Assembly (NCBI RefSeq): GCF_963678635.1
Contig: NC_087071.1
Span: 45,865,095-45,929,094 of the forward strand
Origin: Symsagittifera roscoffensis
Lineage: Eukaryota > Xenacoelomorpha > Acoela > Convolutidae
Direction of reading: 5' to 3'
Length of the DNA stretch: 64,000 nucleotides
The position numbers and the translations under genes were made by a program. The notes under the pieces were generated by a model. That model searched no databases. It saw only the letters and a program-made list of their open reading frames with translations, and had not been told where the DNA came from. Each line of letters begins with the position of its first letter. Within the stretch, counting starts at the first letter, position 1. Shown one piece after another: positions 9,213-18,899 of this stretch.

Positions 9213-9421
9213 TCACGATCATGCCTATGCACTTCCTTGTCCAACAAGTCACGGAGTTTTCCCATGACGTCCGGCGCCACGTTCACCGTCCTGTTCAATA
9301 GAGCAATGCTGTTTATACACAGCCTGGTTAGTTCTTGCTGTACCAAATTGGATCGGACTAGCAGATCCAGCGGAACGGGCTCGCCTCTAGCTAAAAGCTT
9401 TATCTCCGCGGCCGTCTCCAC
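9131..9421 (-). pseudogene. Duplicated fragment of the Pol linker
   Basis: A 96-codon frame that repeats the first 80 or so residues of the linker (7255-7884) with a few changes (Gly/Cys, Met/Ile, Asp/His), then runs into unrelated residues after the duplication junction. It is a by-product of the tandem duplication and not an independent gene. Confidence 0.75.
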
Positions 9422-9462
9422 TGGAAGGTCAGGGTGTCCAGGTATAGGATGTCCTGATTTGT

Positions 9463-11463
9463 CTAACCACCTAGTAATGGCAGCTTGTCGTAGGTTTCTT
9501 TGTCCACAAAGGAAAACCCGTCTTTGATCTCTGATTGGTTAGCCTGCTTCTCCTCGAGGCGCTCATAAAATTCTGTCTTTTTACTGAGGCTATCTGCGTT
9601 CTGGTGCTGGTCACGGATACGGTGCTCTATGATCATGTGGTATCCATCCAGGCGCACAATCCAACGACCAATATAGCTTTGGTCCATCGAATAGGTTTTC
9701 AGCCAGGCAAGGGCACGATTATCCACATGTAACTTGAAGGGAGCACTCCCCAAGTAGGCCCTGTATTTTTCCACGAAAGTGATCACCGCAAACATCTCCG
9801 CTTTTGGTGCGCCGTACTTCATTTCAGTATCACTCAGGACTTTACTCCCGTAGGCTATCGGACGAAGAACCGTTCTCCCGTTCCACTCCTGCTCCTGGTG
9901 AAGTATGCCCGATATCGCAACCACTGATGCATCCGTGTCCAGCACGAACATCCCCTTCTCCGTTGGCATGCCGAGGACCGGTGCCTCGCAAAGTTCACGT
10001 TTGATGTTTTCAAATGACACTTGTGCCTCATCAGTCCAGGTGAACTTTTTGCCCTTGTTTCTCATCAACCTCTGCATGGGGTATATTTTGTCAGCATACC
10101 CCTTGATGAACTCTCGATAATAATTTGCGAATCCCAGAAAACTCATCAGCTGTGTGTCTGTTTTAGGTGCCTTGCAGGTCAGCACCGCTTCAACCGCTTC
10201 GGGATCTGGTCTCACTCCATGTTTGTCAACCAGGCGGCCCAGATATTTAATGGAATCCCTGAGGATTTCACACTTAGAGGGTTTGCATTTCAGACCCGCC
10301 TGCTTCATGCAAGAAAACACCTCCTCCAACCTCTCTATGTGGTCTTCTAAGGTTGGTGTTGCAATCACGACATCATCGACATAACACATGATGAGATTCC
10401 GGTATTTCTTAGTGACGCTCGTGAGTGCCTGGGCCATCAGTCGCTGGAATGTGGCCGTCGCGTTGCACAATCCGAATGGCATCCTCTTCCACTGGAACAG
10501 TCCCAGCTCACACGCGAAACCTGTTTTCTCTCGATCTTGCTTTCTGAGTGGCACTTGCCAGAATGCGGAGCCCAAATCCAACGTCGTGAAGAACTTAGCG
10601 TCTCCCAGCTTGGATAGGCTCTCATCGATGCGGGGAATCGGGTATGCGTCCTTTATAGTCACTGCGTTCAGATAACGGAACTCACAAAAAAATCTGAGTT
10701 GTCCCCCTTTCTTAATCGCCATTACCACGCCACAAGCCCATGGGGACTTCGACGGCTCGATCATGTCGTACTCCATTAACATCTCGATTTCCTTCCTACA
10801 CGCTTCTGACTTGTTTGGGGTCATTCTTCTCGCCCCTTTCCTATGAGGTACCGAGCCCTCTTCTATCTCAATCTCGTGCTCTACAAAATTGCAACAATCT
10901 ATGTCGGCCTTATGCTTTGAAAAAACGTCTGCGTTCCGATTTAGCACCGCTCTGAGCGAATCTAATTCCTTATCTGATATTTTACCCTTCAGGTGTTCTA
11001 TCTCAGGTAGGACAGGCTTATTCGCTGCTAACTCTGCGTCCGTCGGCCTCTCAGGAAAGTTGGAACAACTAGACAGCCCATCATCTGTTTCCGACTTCAT
11101 TGAAAACAATTTCCTAGAAGATTTCAATTCATTTACTCTTTTCATTATACATTCTTGGTTCGCATGCAATGGACATTTAGTGTCATCAAACTTCCTCAAG
11201 TTCTCCACACTCAGAAAGTCTGTGTTCAGAGGCAAAGCGTAGCCAAGTTTCTTTCCCCTCTGTATTGTCACTGTTGTTGCTTCTGTGTTCAATAACACAC
11301 TCACACACAGTCCGCTCTGAGTGAGTGAGAAGCTTCTTCCTAAAATAGCCGAGCTTTTACTGTTTGGATTTGGTACCAGACACACCTGTCTGTCATTGCT
11401 GAGTTCATTCAAGTTCCTCATCCTAAACGTCGCTACTACGGCTTGGTTCGGTTTTAATCTAAC
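9463..11463 (-). CDS. Ty3/gypsy reverse transcriptase-RNase H
   Basis: The frame from 11463 to 9463 encodes the polymerase part of Pol. About 200 residues of connector precede RT. RT motifs in order: PWACGVVMAIKKGG, RFFCEFRYLNAVTIKDAYP, FTTLDLGSAFWQVPL (first catalytic Asp), FQWKRMPFGLCNATATFQRLM, and MCYVDDVVIATP (YVDD). Then thumb/connection (SFLGFANYYREFIKGYA) and RNase H with FVLDTDASV, KAEMFAV, VDNRAL and HQNADSLS, so the four acidic residues look present. It is in frame with the protease ORF, separated by one TAA at 11464. It ends at a TAG followed by the linker in a different frame; both tandem copies share that break, so it predates the duplication. Confidence 0.9.
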   Translation of the reverse strand, partial: VRLKPNQAVVATFRMRNLNELSNDRQVCLVPNPNSKSSAILGRSFSLTQSGLCVSVLLNTEATTVTIQRGKKLGYALPLNTDFLSVENLRKFDDTKCPLHANQECIMKRVNELKSSRKLFSMKSETDDGLSSCSNFPERPTDAELAANKPVLPEIEHLKGKISDKELDSLRAVLNRNADVFSKHKADIDCCNFVEHEIEIEEGSVPHRKGARRMTPNKSEACRKEIEMLMEYDMIEPSKSPWACGVVMAIKKGGQLRFFCEFRYLNAVTIKDAYPIPRIDESLSKLGDAKFFTTLDLGSAFWQVPLRKQDREKTGFACELGLFQWKRMPFGLCNATATFQRLMAQALTSVTKKYRNLIMCYVDDVVIATPTLEDHIERLEEVFSCMKQAGLKCKPSKCEILRDSIKYLGRLVDKHGVRPDPEAVEAVLTCKAPKTDTQLMSFLGFANYYREFIKGYADKIYPMQRLMRNKGKKFTWTDEAQVSFENIKRELCEAPVLGMPTEKGMFVLDTDASVVAISGILHQEQEWNGRTVLRPIAYGSKVLSDTEMKYGAPKAEMFAVITFVEKYRAYLGSAPFKLHVDNRALAWLKTYSMDQSYIGRWIVRLDGYHMIIEHRIRDQHQNADSLSKKTEFYERLEEKQANQSEIKDGFSFVDKETYDKLPLLGG

Positions 11464-12426
11464 TTATCGATCCAGAAAAATCGGCACCTTGGCCTGATTA
11501 ATTAAGATCTTATTAAGGGGTCTTTTCTCATACTTTCTCTCAGGATCCTTGATCCTAATCAATCCGTCATTGAGATCGATCGTGACGTCAAAGTTGCGAA
11601 CGAAATCCCTTCCTAGGATGAACTGGTCGGATTCGTCCAAATTCTCTACTACTAGGAAGCTCATCCAGAGATGTCTTCCTCCGAGCTGCAGTGAGATGAT
11701 CGGGGTTCGTCCGGCGACATAGATCGCTCCCTGATTGGCAGCTGCCAACCTGATGTTTGTCGGTATGAGATCCGACCTTTCGAAACCCATGTCGGTCCAA
11801 GTTTTGACTGGCATGACACTAACCACTGCTCCCGTGTCTAGCAGTCCCTTCACTGAAAGTTGTCTGCCTTGCACGTCCAGAACGTGTGCGGCCAGATCGG
11901 CCTCGCAACCAATATGCACCGCATCTTGTTCGAGCATCGCGTTGTGTCCGATTCGTCTGACCTTCAGCTCCTCTTGACCAATGTATATCCGGCCAACCTG
12001 ATCGTTCGCACCAGTTATGTGAGCTTTCGTGTAGATATTGATGCCATCCACATTCATCAGGATCGGGTAAGGGCCATGGACATCGATATAATGTCCGTCC
12101 ACTTTCATCAGCCTCGGACCTCCCGTTGTGAGCAGCGCTCGCACTGCCCTGGAGTCCAGTTTGGGATCCTTTTCCTTCAGGTAGTCGGCATAGATGTCCA
12201 GGTGGACTAGTGTAATCTCGGATGGCTCACTCAAGTTCTTGACCACCTGGTGCCCTGCGACTGAGATGATGGACATTATTTTGGTCCCCGCCTTCGTCAT
12301 GCCGAAAGTCTTACCAGATATAACGTTCAGTTTTAGTCCCTGTTTCTTGGGTTCCTCTTTGTCTTCTGCTTCTGCCCACCCAGGAGCGCCATAAAAACGT
12401 CTATGTAACATTCGCCCAAATATCAC
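11464..12426 (-). CDS. Retropepsin-type aspartic protease region
   Basis: A 320-codon frame whose middle holds VKGLLDTGAVVSVMP (D-T-G catalytic triplet of a retropepsin) and downstream FILGRDFVRNF (I-L-G-R-D). About 190 residues precede it, with the first 17 lying inside the 707-bp repeat, so its real N-terminus is uncertain. The ATG at the upstream end belongs to repeat sequence and is probably not the natural start. The frame continues past the TAA into RT, so protease and RT were likely one polyprotein. Confidence 0.8.
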   Translation of the reverse strand: MIFGRMLHRRFYGAPGWAEAEDKEEPKKQGLKLNVISGKTFGMTKAGTKIMSIISVAGHQVVKNLSEPSEITLVHLDIYADYLKEKDPKLDSRAVRALLTTGGPRLMKVDGHYIDVHGPYPILMNVDGINIYTKAHITGANDQVGRIYIGQEELKVRRIGHNAMLEQDAVHIGCEADLAAHVLDVQGRQLSVKGLLDTGAVVSVMPVKTWTDMGFERSDLIPTNIRLAAANQGAIYVAGRTPIISLQLGGRHLWMSFLVVENLDESDQFILGRDFVRNFDVTIDLNDGLIRIKDPERKYEKRPLNKILINQAKVPIFLDR

Positions 12427-13080
12427 ACAGCGACGGAGCGTAGAAAAAGTACCTATTAACGACTGGCAGGCGTCAGTTACCTTAATCCTACTCGTTTTTC
12501 ACCGTCTCGACCTTGCCAGTTGATTTTCTGGTCTGTTTAGGGCAAAGTAAAAAGTTACCATTTTTAGGCCATCAGTCAAACGACTTTTGATCAGCTTTCG
12601 TTTACATGCGAACACAACCACATAGCTGAGTCTCGGATCCTCAGACTACGTGATTGTCATTAAAAACACGGCTCGAACAACCTATTTTAACATGTTTTTG
12701 TGTGACAGTTCTATATTAAATCCATTGGAGATGGATTGACCCTTTCCTTTTTCTAGCTACTCATGCTCTGAAATATTAAATAATAACGGTGTTAATTAAG
12801 ATCTATGACATTATAGCAGCTATACAGTCAGTTTACACAGTCCCTTCACATAGACAGTCTCTGGGGGACCAAGCCTCCGCTCCCGTAATATTCTTGAGAT
12901 AACACTCTTATCTCTTATTTTTCGTGTCCCGGGAGGGTCCCGTGGTATATTTCTTCCCCCACTGAAGCCTCCTTCTCCACCAATATCTGTTGACAAGTGT
13001 CTTATCGTGCGTTGTTGCCACGATAAGAGGCTTCGTATTTTTTGTCTCTGGTACGACTGTTTTTCACAATATCTGTCGTT
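12374..13080. repeat. 707-bp direct repeat, copy 1 (between gag and protease)
   Basis: Identical to 18900-19606 at a constant offset of 6526 bases, except for a few substitutions (for example GCGAAC/GCAAAC near 12606 and TTACAC/TTATAC near 12833). It starts at GCCCACCCAGGAGCGCC and ends at ATATCTGTCGTT. Here it sits exactly where gag ends and protease begins; the last 25 codons of the NC frame and the first 17 of the protease frame are inside it, and about 575 bases in the middle are non-coding. Confidence 0.9.
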
Positions 13081-13793
13081 TTACCCAGGACATTAAGACT
13101 TTCCCGAAGATCTGTGCTCTCCAGCTCCGACCTTACCCATTGCTCCACTTCTTTCGCGGCTAGGTCCTGTTTGACATTCTGCAGCGCTGTCCTTGCCGCC
13201 AGGCCGTAATCCACCTTGAGTGGGCTAGACGACTCTGCTTCGAGGTTCGAGGCTACCACCTCGTCAGGCCATGTCTTAACCTTTTTGGTCGTAAAGGTGC
13301 TCGGTGTCGTCTCCTTTCTCCGAGATTCAGCCTCGTTCATCAGACGTGCTCGACTGGCCTTGACACCCTCCAGATTACAGAAGAAACACCTCGGACCATA
13401 TTTCATGATGAGCCCTCTGACGTACTCCTCATGATCCTCGTCGGTCGCGTCGGCGTCCTCGAGAAAGTAGCCTATGGCCTTCATGTTCTGTTTGTATGCA
13501 GAACACGCAGAGACGTGATGGTCCGTCGAACCACAATTCGCGCACGACCTCCTCTTGTCCATGTCATTGCGAGGTTTGTACCAACTGGAATTCGCACCAG
13601 TGTTTGTCCCGCTATAGTTGCCATAATTGCTGTAACGGTTTTGCGCCCTCGGTTTTATGAGTAAATACTCGCGTGACTTCATACGCAAGTCGTCAGGCGT
13701 GGGTACCTGGTCAAGCGGCAGGGTGAAGTGAGTGGCCAACATCGTCTTCAAATCCTCACTCCTTACTCCATCCATGAACTTCGAAGCAATCGC
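13002..13793 (-). CDS. Gag nucleocapsid region with CCHC zinc knuckle
   Basis: The frame from 13793 to 13002 (ATG at 13775) is the C-terminal Gag part. It has a Tyr/Asn/Ser-rich stretch, then CANCGSTDHHVSAC, a perfect C-x2-C-x4-H-x4-C knuckle that would bind viral RNA, and a further CFFC pair about 45 residues on that looks like an incomplete second finger. It is separated from the capsid ORF by a single in-frame TAG at 13794. The last 25 codons lie inside the 707-bp repeat, so the natural C-terminus may have been lost. Confidence 0.8.
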   Translation of the reverse strand, partial: AIASKFMDGVRSEDLKTMLATHFTLPLDQVPTPDDLRMKSREYLLIKPRAQNRYSNYGNYSGTNTGANSSWYKPRNDMDKRRSCANCGSTDHHVSACSAYKQNMKAIGYFLEDADATDEDHEEYVRGLIMKYGPRCFFCNLEGVKASRARLMNEAESRRKETTPSTFTTKKVKTWPDEVVASNLEAESSSPLKVDYGLAARTALQNVKQDLAAKEVEQWVRSELESTDLRESLNVLGKTTDIVKNSRTRDKKYEASYRGNNAR

Positions 13794-14441
13794 CTAGTTT
13801 CGCTCGGATATTCTCTCATCCGGGTTGCTTCTCCTCCTGAGCAATTCAAGGTCGTCCAAAAATTTATCTATTGATTCTTCATCTCTCTGACGCCTCTTCT
13901 CGAACTTCACCATAGCCTGGTGCCCTTGTACTCCAGAGCCGAAACGATTCAGCAGGATGTCGAATATCTTGCGAGCGCTGTCTCTCTCATTGGCTCTTTT
14001 CGCCATTACACAATTTAATGCAGTACCCTCCAGGTTGCTCGTCAGCGCGCTGCACTCTTGTTTCTTGGAGAGATTCTCTTCCTCAAAGTGTAACTTCATC
14101 ACCTCTATCCAAGTATCAATGCAGCCGTCTGACTCGTCTTTATATGACTTCGGCTTTTTCAGTGTCCTTCTTGACCTCTCTCCTCTCTCGGTTGACTTCG
14201 AGAGCTTGGTGATGAATGTTTCGAGAGATCTGTTCAGAGGCTCAAACATCGAGGCATACATCGTTGTGTCCTGTGAGACTATAGTCAGATCTGGTACTGA
14301 ACTGACTTGTGGCACGGTTGGCAATCTTGTCTCCGGGGTGGCATCTGCCTCCGGTGGGACTGGATTCGTCCAGCCAGGCCTCTGCGGGGCTGCCCTTGGC
14401 CGCTCTTTGTTTCTATGTTCGTAGTTCGTTCTCGAGCCTTG
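13794..14441 (-). CDS. Gag capsid region
   Basis: Open from 14441 down to the TAG at 13794; the first ATG-like start is near 14324. Residues such as CIDTWIEVMKLHFEEENL, CSALTSNLEGTALNCV and FDILLNRFGSGVQGHQAM followed by FEKRRQRDEESIDKFLDDL match the helical retrotransposon Gag capsid domain. It is preceded in the same frame by the 314-aa matrix-like ORF, interrupted only by TAG at 14442, which is followed by CAA. Confidence 0.75.
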   Translation of the reverse strand, partial: QGSRTNYEHRNKERPRAAPQRPGWTNPVPPEADATPETRLPTVPQVSSVPDLTIVSQDTTMYASMFEPLNRSLETFITKLSKSTERGERSRRTLKKPKSYKDESDGCIDTWIEVMKLHFEEENLSKKQECSALTSNLEGTALNCVMAKRANERDSARKIFDILLNRFGSGVQGHQAMVKFEKRRQRDEESIDKFLDDLELLRRRSNPDERISERN

Positions 14442-15480
14442 CTAGGCTCTGGCACTGTTGCCCGTACCATTTCCAACATTCGCATGGCGTGAGCGCTCCC
14501 TTGAGTTGGAATGCTCCTGCCAACTACTCCCATTCAGGATCGCGTCAAGCTTCCGCATCATCAAGTCAGATTTGGCGTCCAACCTCCTTTCCAGGCCAGT
14601 CATCGTTTGGGCGTAGGTATTATCATGATCATTCACCAATCGCTCGATCTCTCTTGTCATCCTAGCCTCTCTTTCCTCTGACTCTTTGTTTGCCTGTGCC
14701 AGGCTCTCGGCCAGGCATTGATCAGTGTTACGAATCAATTGAGCCTGATCAAACCTCGCCTGCGACTTCACGTGCGTTAGCTCATCTTTCAAATTCTCTC
14801 GACCATGGTGAGCTCTCTCGTCAACTTGATCTATCCTCTTAGTCATGTCCCGCCTCAATTCATCCAGGCCATTCATCACAACAGCGAACATATCACTTAT
14901 GTCACCAGCTGCCCCCAATGGCGGGGTTAGCCCCAGAGAAGACGAGGTCAACTGTGGCTGTAGCCTAGTACTCGATGACGCACCGCCCTTTTGCTTGTGC
15001 ATTGACGTCATCGGTCTGTCAAACGTTGATGATGCTCCCATCGTTATCCCATCTGACATAGGCCTGGTCGGCGAGGCAGAAGACGCCTCCCTGCTCATGT
15101 CGTTCCTTGGGCACGGTGTGAAGTTCACATCCGGATGGGTTATTTCCGGTTGGTCGTAACTAGAGGATAGACTTCCGGCTTGTAGCGACGTCACGCGCTC
15201 ATCGTACAAAGACTTCCAACTTTTCTTTGCCTTCGAGAACGTCTGCTCTTCACCCGGACTCATACTCGACATCATCGCGTTGTTGCTCTGTTTGGCCAAA
15301 GATGAGTGTGCACTTGTCAGATGTGAAGGTTCCTTTCTCCATTTATAGCTCTTAGTCTCTGATTTGGACATTCCCCTGTACAACACTTCCTCCCGAGGTT
15401 CGACCTCGGGACGCTCCGAGGTCTCCTCTGTCCTCTCGGCTTCCTCCCGTTCGAGGACCTCATCTGGCTCAAAGTCGGGT
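14442..15480 (-). CDS. Gag N-terminal region with coiled coil
   Basis: The frame ending at 14442 is open upstream to about 15480 and lacks a good ATG at its upstream limit (possible ATG in GMSKSETK near 15371). It contains a Ser/Thr/Pro-rich stretch, then a long amphipathic helix (ISDMFAVVMNGLDELRRDM through MMRKLDAILNG) likely to form a coiled coil. Upstream, the coding frame moves into that of the 161-aa ORF (15317-15802), where the acidic, charged sequence changes frame near 15480. In-frame readability and context make it the N-terminal half of Gag. Confidence 0.6.
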
Positions 15481-15802
15481 CGAATGAGCGTTCGCTCCCT
15501 TCGTCAAAGGGATCCACCAGCGCTTCGCTCGCAGGCCCGGCCTCGGCGCTCCGCCCTTGATTGCCATCGAGGTTTTTCTCGCTCCTTAATTTCATTTCGC
15601 TCACTGAAAGATCAGGTTGACCTTTAGTCGATTCGTCTTCAGCAAACGCGTCGGAAGCGCTGCTAAACGAGGTTTGGCTACGCCTAGTTTTAAATTTCCG
15701 CGTGCTTCCCTTGCTTAGCCTGGGAATTTTAGTAGTCGATCCTAGCGAGTCCCTGCGCTGCATAGTTTTAACAAAATGAAAATATTCGTAATTTGATGGC
15801 AA
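15317..15802 (-). CDS. Gag N-terminus, frame-shifted piece
   Basis: A 161-aa ORF starting at an ATG at 15802 (MPSNYEYFHFVK). Up to about residue 105 it reads as a polar, basic-then-acidic protein; beyond that the frame becomes Arg-rich nonsense while the overlapping frame continues with acidic, repetitive residues. A single-base frame change near 15480 is the simplest explanation. This is the most upstream ATG of the gag-pol series, so 15802 is my best guess for the Gag start. Confidence 0.5.
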   Translation of the reverse strand: MPSNYEYFHFVKTMQRRDSLGSTTKIPRLSKGSTRKFKTRRSQTSFSSASDAFAEDESTKGQPDLSVSEMKLRSEKNLDGNQGRSAEAGPASEALVDPFDEGSERSFDPTLSQMRSSNGRKPRGQRRPRSVPRSNLGRKCCTGECPNQRLRAINGERNLHI

Positions 15803-16200
15803 TGCAAACGTACCACAAACAAGATCTAGTTAAATCACTTAACGCTGCCTACTCGATTCCGTCAGTATCAAAATGTCTCTTAGATCTTTCACGACTAAAC
15901 TAGTGACTCAGCTAAGGTTACACACAGGGTCTACCCAGTATTGATATAATGCTAACTCAACCCTGTTGTATAGTATAACAGTATCACTAAGTTTCCACAA
16001 GATATAATCGACACACAAAACACAATAGATAATCAGATAAGAATATCCTACAGGTGACAGCGACCTTTTGTCAGTATCAATTTATCGCCACACAATTTAT
16101 CAAGTCACTGCTTTGTTAAAATTTAATTAATCTTTGATAAAAAGCAGTGATGACTCAGAAACAGATCAATAAAACTTAGTCTTAAAGAAAAAGACTTCCC
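15803..16200 (-). other. Leader upstream of gag
   Basis: AT-rich, no coding frame. On the minus strand this is the 5' leader next to the Gag start. I see no strong signal besides short repeats of GTCAGTATCAA (around 15860 and 16070). Confidence 0.4.
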
Positions 16201-16230
16201 TCAATCGGAACGATCCGAAAGAATAAAGCC

Positions 16231-16340
16231 CAGGACACCGTCTTCTCAAGTGGGTGTGTATTTGCCTAATACACCCACCGAGGTCTTCTTTTAGGTGCCC
16301 TGCGATTGCCCGAGCTGTCCTATTAAGTAGCTCAAGGCAA
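16231..16340 (-). ncRNA. Structured RNA element, copy 1
   Basis: Two nested stems and a second hairpin. Outer stem CAGGACACC (16231-16239) with GGTGCCCTG (16294-16302); inner hairpin GTGGGT-GTATT (16250-16262) with AATACACCCAC (16268-16278), loop TGCCT; then TTGCC/GGCAA plus GAGCT/AGCTC at 16306-16340. The one unpaired position in the outer stem on the plus strand (A/C) becomes a G-U wobble on the minus strand, the sense strand of the element. Confidence 0.6.
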
Positions 16341-16409
16341 CCTCTGATCGAAAATTTCTAAAGTCTATGAAAAAGCTCCCCCACACCCGGAACGCTCCAA
16401 GTGCACGAG

Positions 16410-16525
16410 AGCAGGGAACAACTTTTCTTCTCAAGTGAGTGTGTATTTGCCTAATACACTCACCGAGGTCTTCTTTTATTTGTTCCCGGATTGCCCGAAC
16501 TTTCCTATTAAGTAGCTCAAGGCAA
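16410..16525 (-). ncRNA. Structured RNA element, copy 2
   Basis: Same architecture as 16231-16340 with sequence changes that keep the pairing: outer stem GGGAACAA (16414-16421) with TTGTTCCC (16480-16487); inner hairpin GTGAGT-GTATT (from 16435) with AATACACTCAC (16453-16463), same loop TGCCT; then TTGCC/GGCAA with GAACT/AGCTC, again wobble only on the minus strand. The pair of copies shows compensatory substitutions, good evidence of a functional fold. Confidence 0.6.
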
Positions 16526-16540
16526 CCACACAACCAAAAT

Positions 16541-18899
16541 CACAATCAAAAAAAAATTTCTTTGTTCGGGTACTTCTGATACACCCAATGTAGAATCCAA
16601 AGTTGATCACGAATTTCCGGGTCAGAATGGGTTCCTATGATCCTGATAAGCACGCCTAATATCCTAATATGATCCTAATTAAATGGATATTCTCCGTTTC
16701 CCAAATTGCCACAGAAGGTTTACTCAAGTCTCTAACAAGGAAGATCGTTAGAAGGTTTGAGACACTCCGGAGGGTTACCTCGGAGGGTAGCTTGATCACC
16801 CAAGTTACTTCGGAGGGTACCTTAATCACCCAAGTTACTTCGGAAGGTCCCCCTAAATTTACTAAGGAGGGTCAATAAGATGCTTAATATGCTCCGGAGG
16901 GTTACTTCGGAGGGTACCTCCAAAATTTTCAAATTTTTTGATCTCGCTTAGAAGGTTCTCCCACTAGCTTCAAAAAGCGTCAAAACGCGTCAAGGTTCTC
17001 CCACTAGCTTCAAAAAGCTAGGAGCTCTAAGGGGAGCTGTTTTAACTTCTTTGGGTGATCTCGTGGAAATTTTCCACTAAGGAGGGTTGCTAAGGGGTTT
17101 AGCTGACTCCGGAGGGTCACTTCGGAGGGTTCCCCCAAAATCAAGAAAAAGGGTTATATCACCGCAACAAAGTCTCCAAAAGCGGTCTACCTGACTTAAA
17201 ACTAGGTTAGCTGACTCGGTCAACCTTCCCAGTTGAATAAAAAGATGTTTTGATAAAACTTTCTGCTGCTCGAGGGGTTACCTGTAATTTGGACCCTCCG
17301 AACCAACAAATTCTAAAACATTTTTCTTTTCCAAGATTATCAATCCCAAAAGCGGTTGCGATTCGAAAAAATGGTCAAAAACGTCGACTTATGGTACCAA
17401 AATTATCCCAATCGGATAACTAGTCTTTGAGAAATCGCCAAAAACGCGTTCGTCAAAATGGCCTTTTTCACCACCTGTATAGGATCTGAAAGACTTTTTT
17501 CGCAATTCCGGTCGAAAGTGCCTAAAAATACTTGAAATGAGCGTAATAGCCCTGTACGGCACTGGAATAATGCAAAAAACCGGACCAAAATTGGTTTAGA
17601 AACAAAAATTTGGCCAAAAACTATCAAATTTGGACCCTCCGATTCCTTCCTTTTCCAAACCTTAAGTCGTTAGCTCTATCCACGGAGCTACTCGGAGGGT
17701 TACCCAAGAATTTCTCTAGTAACCGAGCACGTTATGCTAGCACGCCCCTAACGCAAAAAATTTTATTGCTCTAACTCTAAAAACTCAAAAACTCGATCCC
17801 CAAAACAAATTGACAAAATTCAAAAAATTATCGAAATTTTGACCGGAAAATTTTGGTTTTTTCCAACTTCTACTGAGTCTTTTCTCACGCGGTTTCTTTA
17901 GTTAGGGGGTCGAAATACGTAGCTACTCCCTATATAAAATCTTTTTGTTGTTCGGAAAAGCTCGGATATCCAAAAATTTGGGGGTCTACAGTTTGATCGA
18001 AAATCGATGATTATCGACAAAATTGGGTGTTTTTTGGGTCTAATTGAGGAGATAAGTAATATGTAATAAGGACAATAACCTATTAGTAGTCGTTAATGAA
18101 TAGTACTATACCCTCTTTTGCACCAAAATACCCGAAATAAGACCCTTAACTCGGAAATTTGTAATCGATGGAGGGTACAATCGGACCGCGCCAATCGTGC
18201 CCCCCACCACTTAAGTTTTAATGAAATAGTACCCGAACGATACTAAAATTGCTTCAACGATACCCAACAGTCGTTGCGGATGTTGTCCCTGATGTCCCTG
18301 TTGAGTGTGGAACACGTTGATCAGCTTGCCACTCTACCCTCCGGTCACCGGCAAAATCACCATTAACGTGCTTAAGCACTCAAATTACACTCGAGGGAGG
18401 GTATCCAACCCTTCACCAAAACACGCAATCTTTCTATCAGAAACGATATAAATCAATCTGAAACAACAACAAATAGGAAGGTCAAATCACATCTCGTCCG
18501 GAAATAACATATAAACTGTCACTTTATGTTTTTTACTGTTTTTGGTCTTTTTTGGATTTATTTTTTACTGTTTTTTGTACTTTTTTGTTTTCAAATAAAT
18601 TTATTTTTGGCTTTTTCTTGGTTATACACTATTTTTGTTTGGTTTTACGCTTTCTCTTTAATTGTTTTTGGTCCTGGGACCTCAGGACAAGCGGGCTCTA
18701 GATTTCCCACCTAACCCTCCGGCCCCCGGAATTTTCGGTGTTAACTAAGTTAAAAAGCTAAATTGTACTAGACGGAGGGTACGCACCTTCCCCCTAGTAC
18801 AACAACGGTCATTAAGGCCTCTAACTCGGGCATACGCCCGGAGCGGAGGGTACGTCGCTGAAACGCTTGCTGATCATGATGGTTTCATGCCTTTAACAG
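16541..18899. other. Non-coding leader region with CGGAGGGT motif cluster
   Basis: No convincing gene. The exact 8-mer CGGAGGGT occurs at 16768, 16781, 16811, 16895, 16908, 17110, 17123, 17693, 18773 and 18844, and its reverse complement at 17293, 17634, 18336 and 18714, with further one-mismatch copies. A 30-bp unit is tandemly repeated at about 16776-16846, and a 25-bp segment starting GGTTCTCCCACTAGC is repeated at about 16952 and 16994. It lies upstream of gag in the transcription direction of the minus-strand element. Confidence 0.6.

Larger units (their letters stand above)
7636..10709. repeat. 1537-bp tandem duplication within pol
   Basis: Sequence from about 7636-9172 is repeated at about 9173-10709, at a constant offset of 1537 bases with only scattered substitutions. 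Examples: the start CTCGGTGACAGTCAACCGC at 7639 and 9176, and the RNase H end at 7940 and 9477. The internal junction near 9170-9176 joins RT sequence to linker sequence (CCCTTTCT/CTCGGTG), with a few bases of microhomology. It duplicates most of RT, RNase H and part of the linker. Confidence 0.9.

Noticed and set aside
1140-14442. UAA/UAG reassigned to glutamine (ciliate-type code)
   Set aside because: The intact plus-strand element in the same window uses TAA as normal terminators and has no in-frame TAR codons in 2742 codons of gag-pol.
16669-16878. Plus-strand 69-codon frame with a repeated ITQVTSEG peptide
   Set aside because: The peptide repeat is produced by the 30-bp tandem unit containing CGGAGGGT; nothing else supports a gene.
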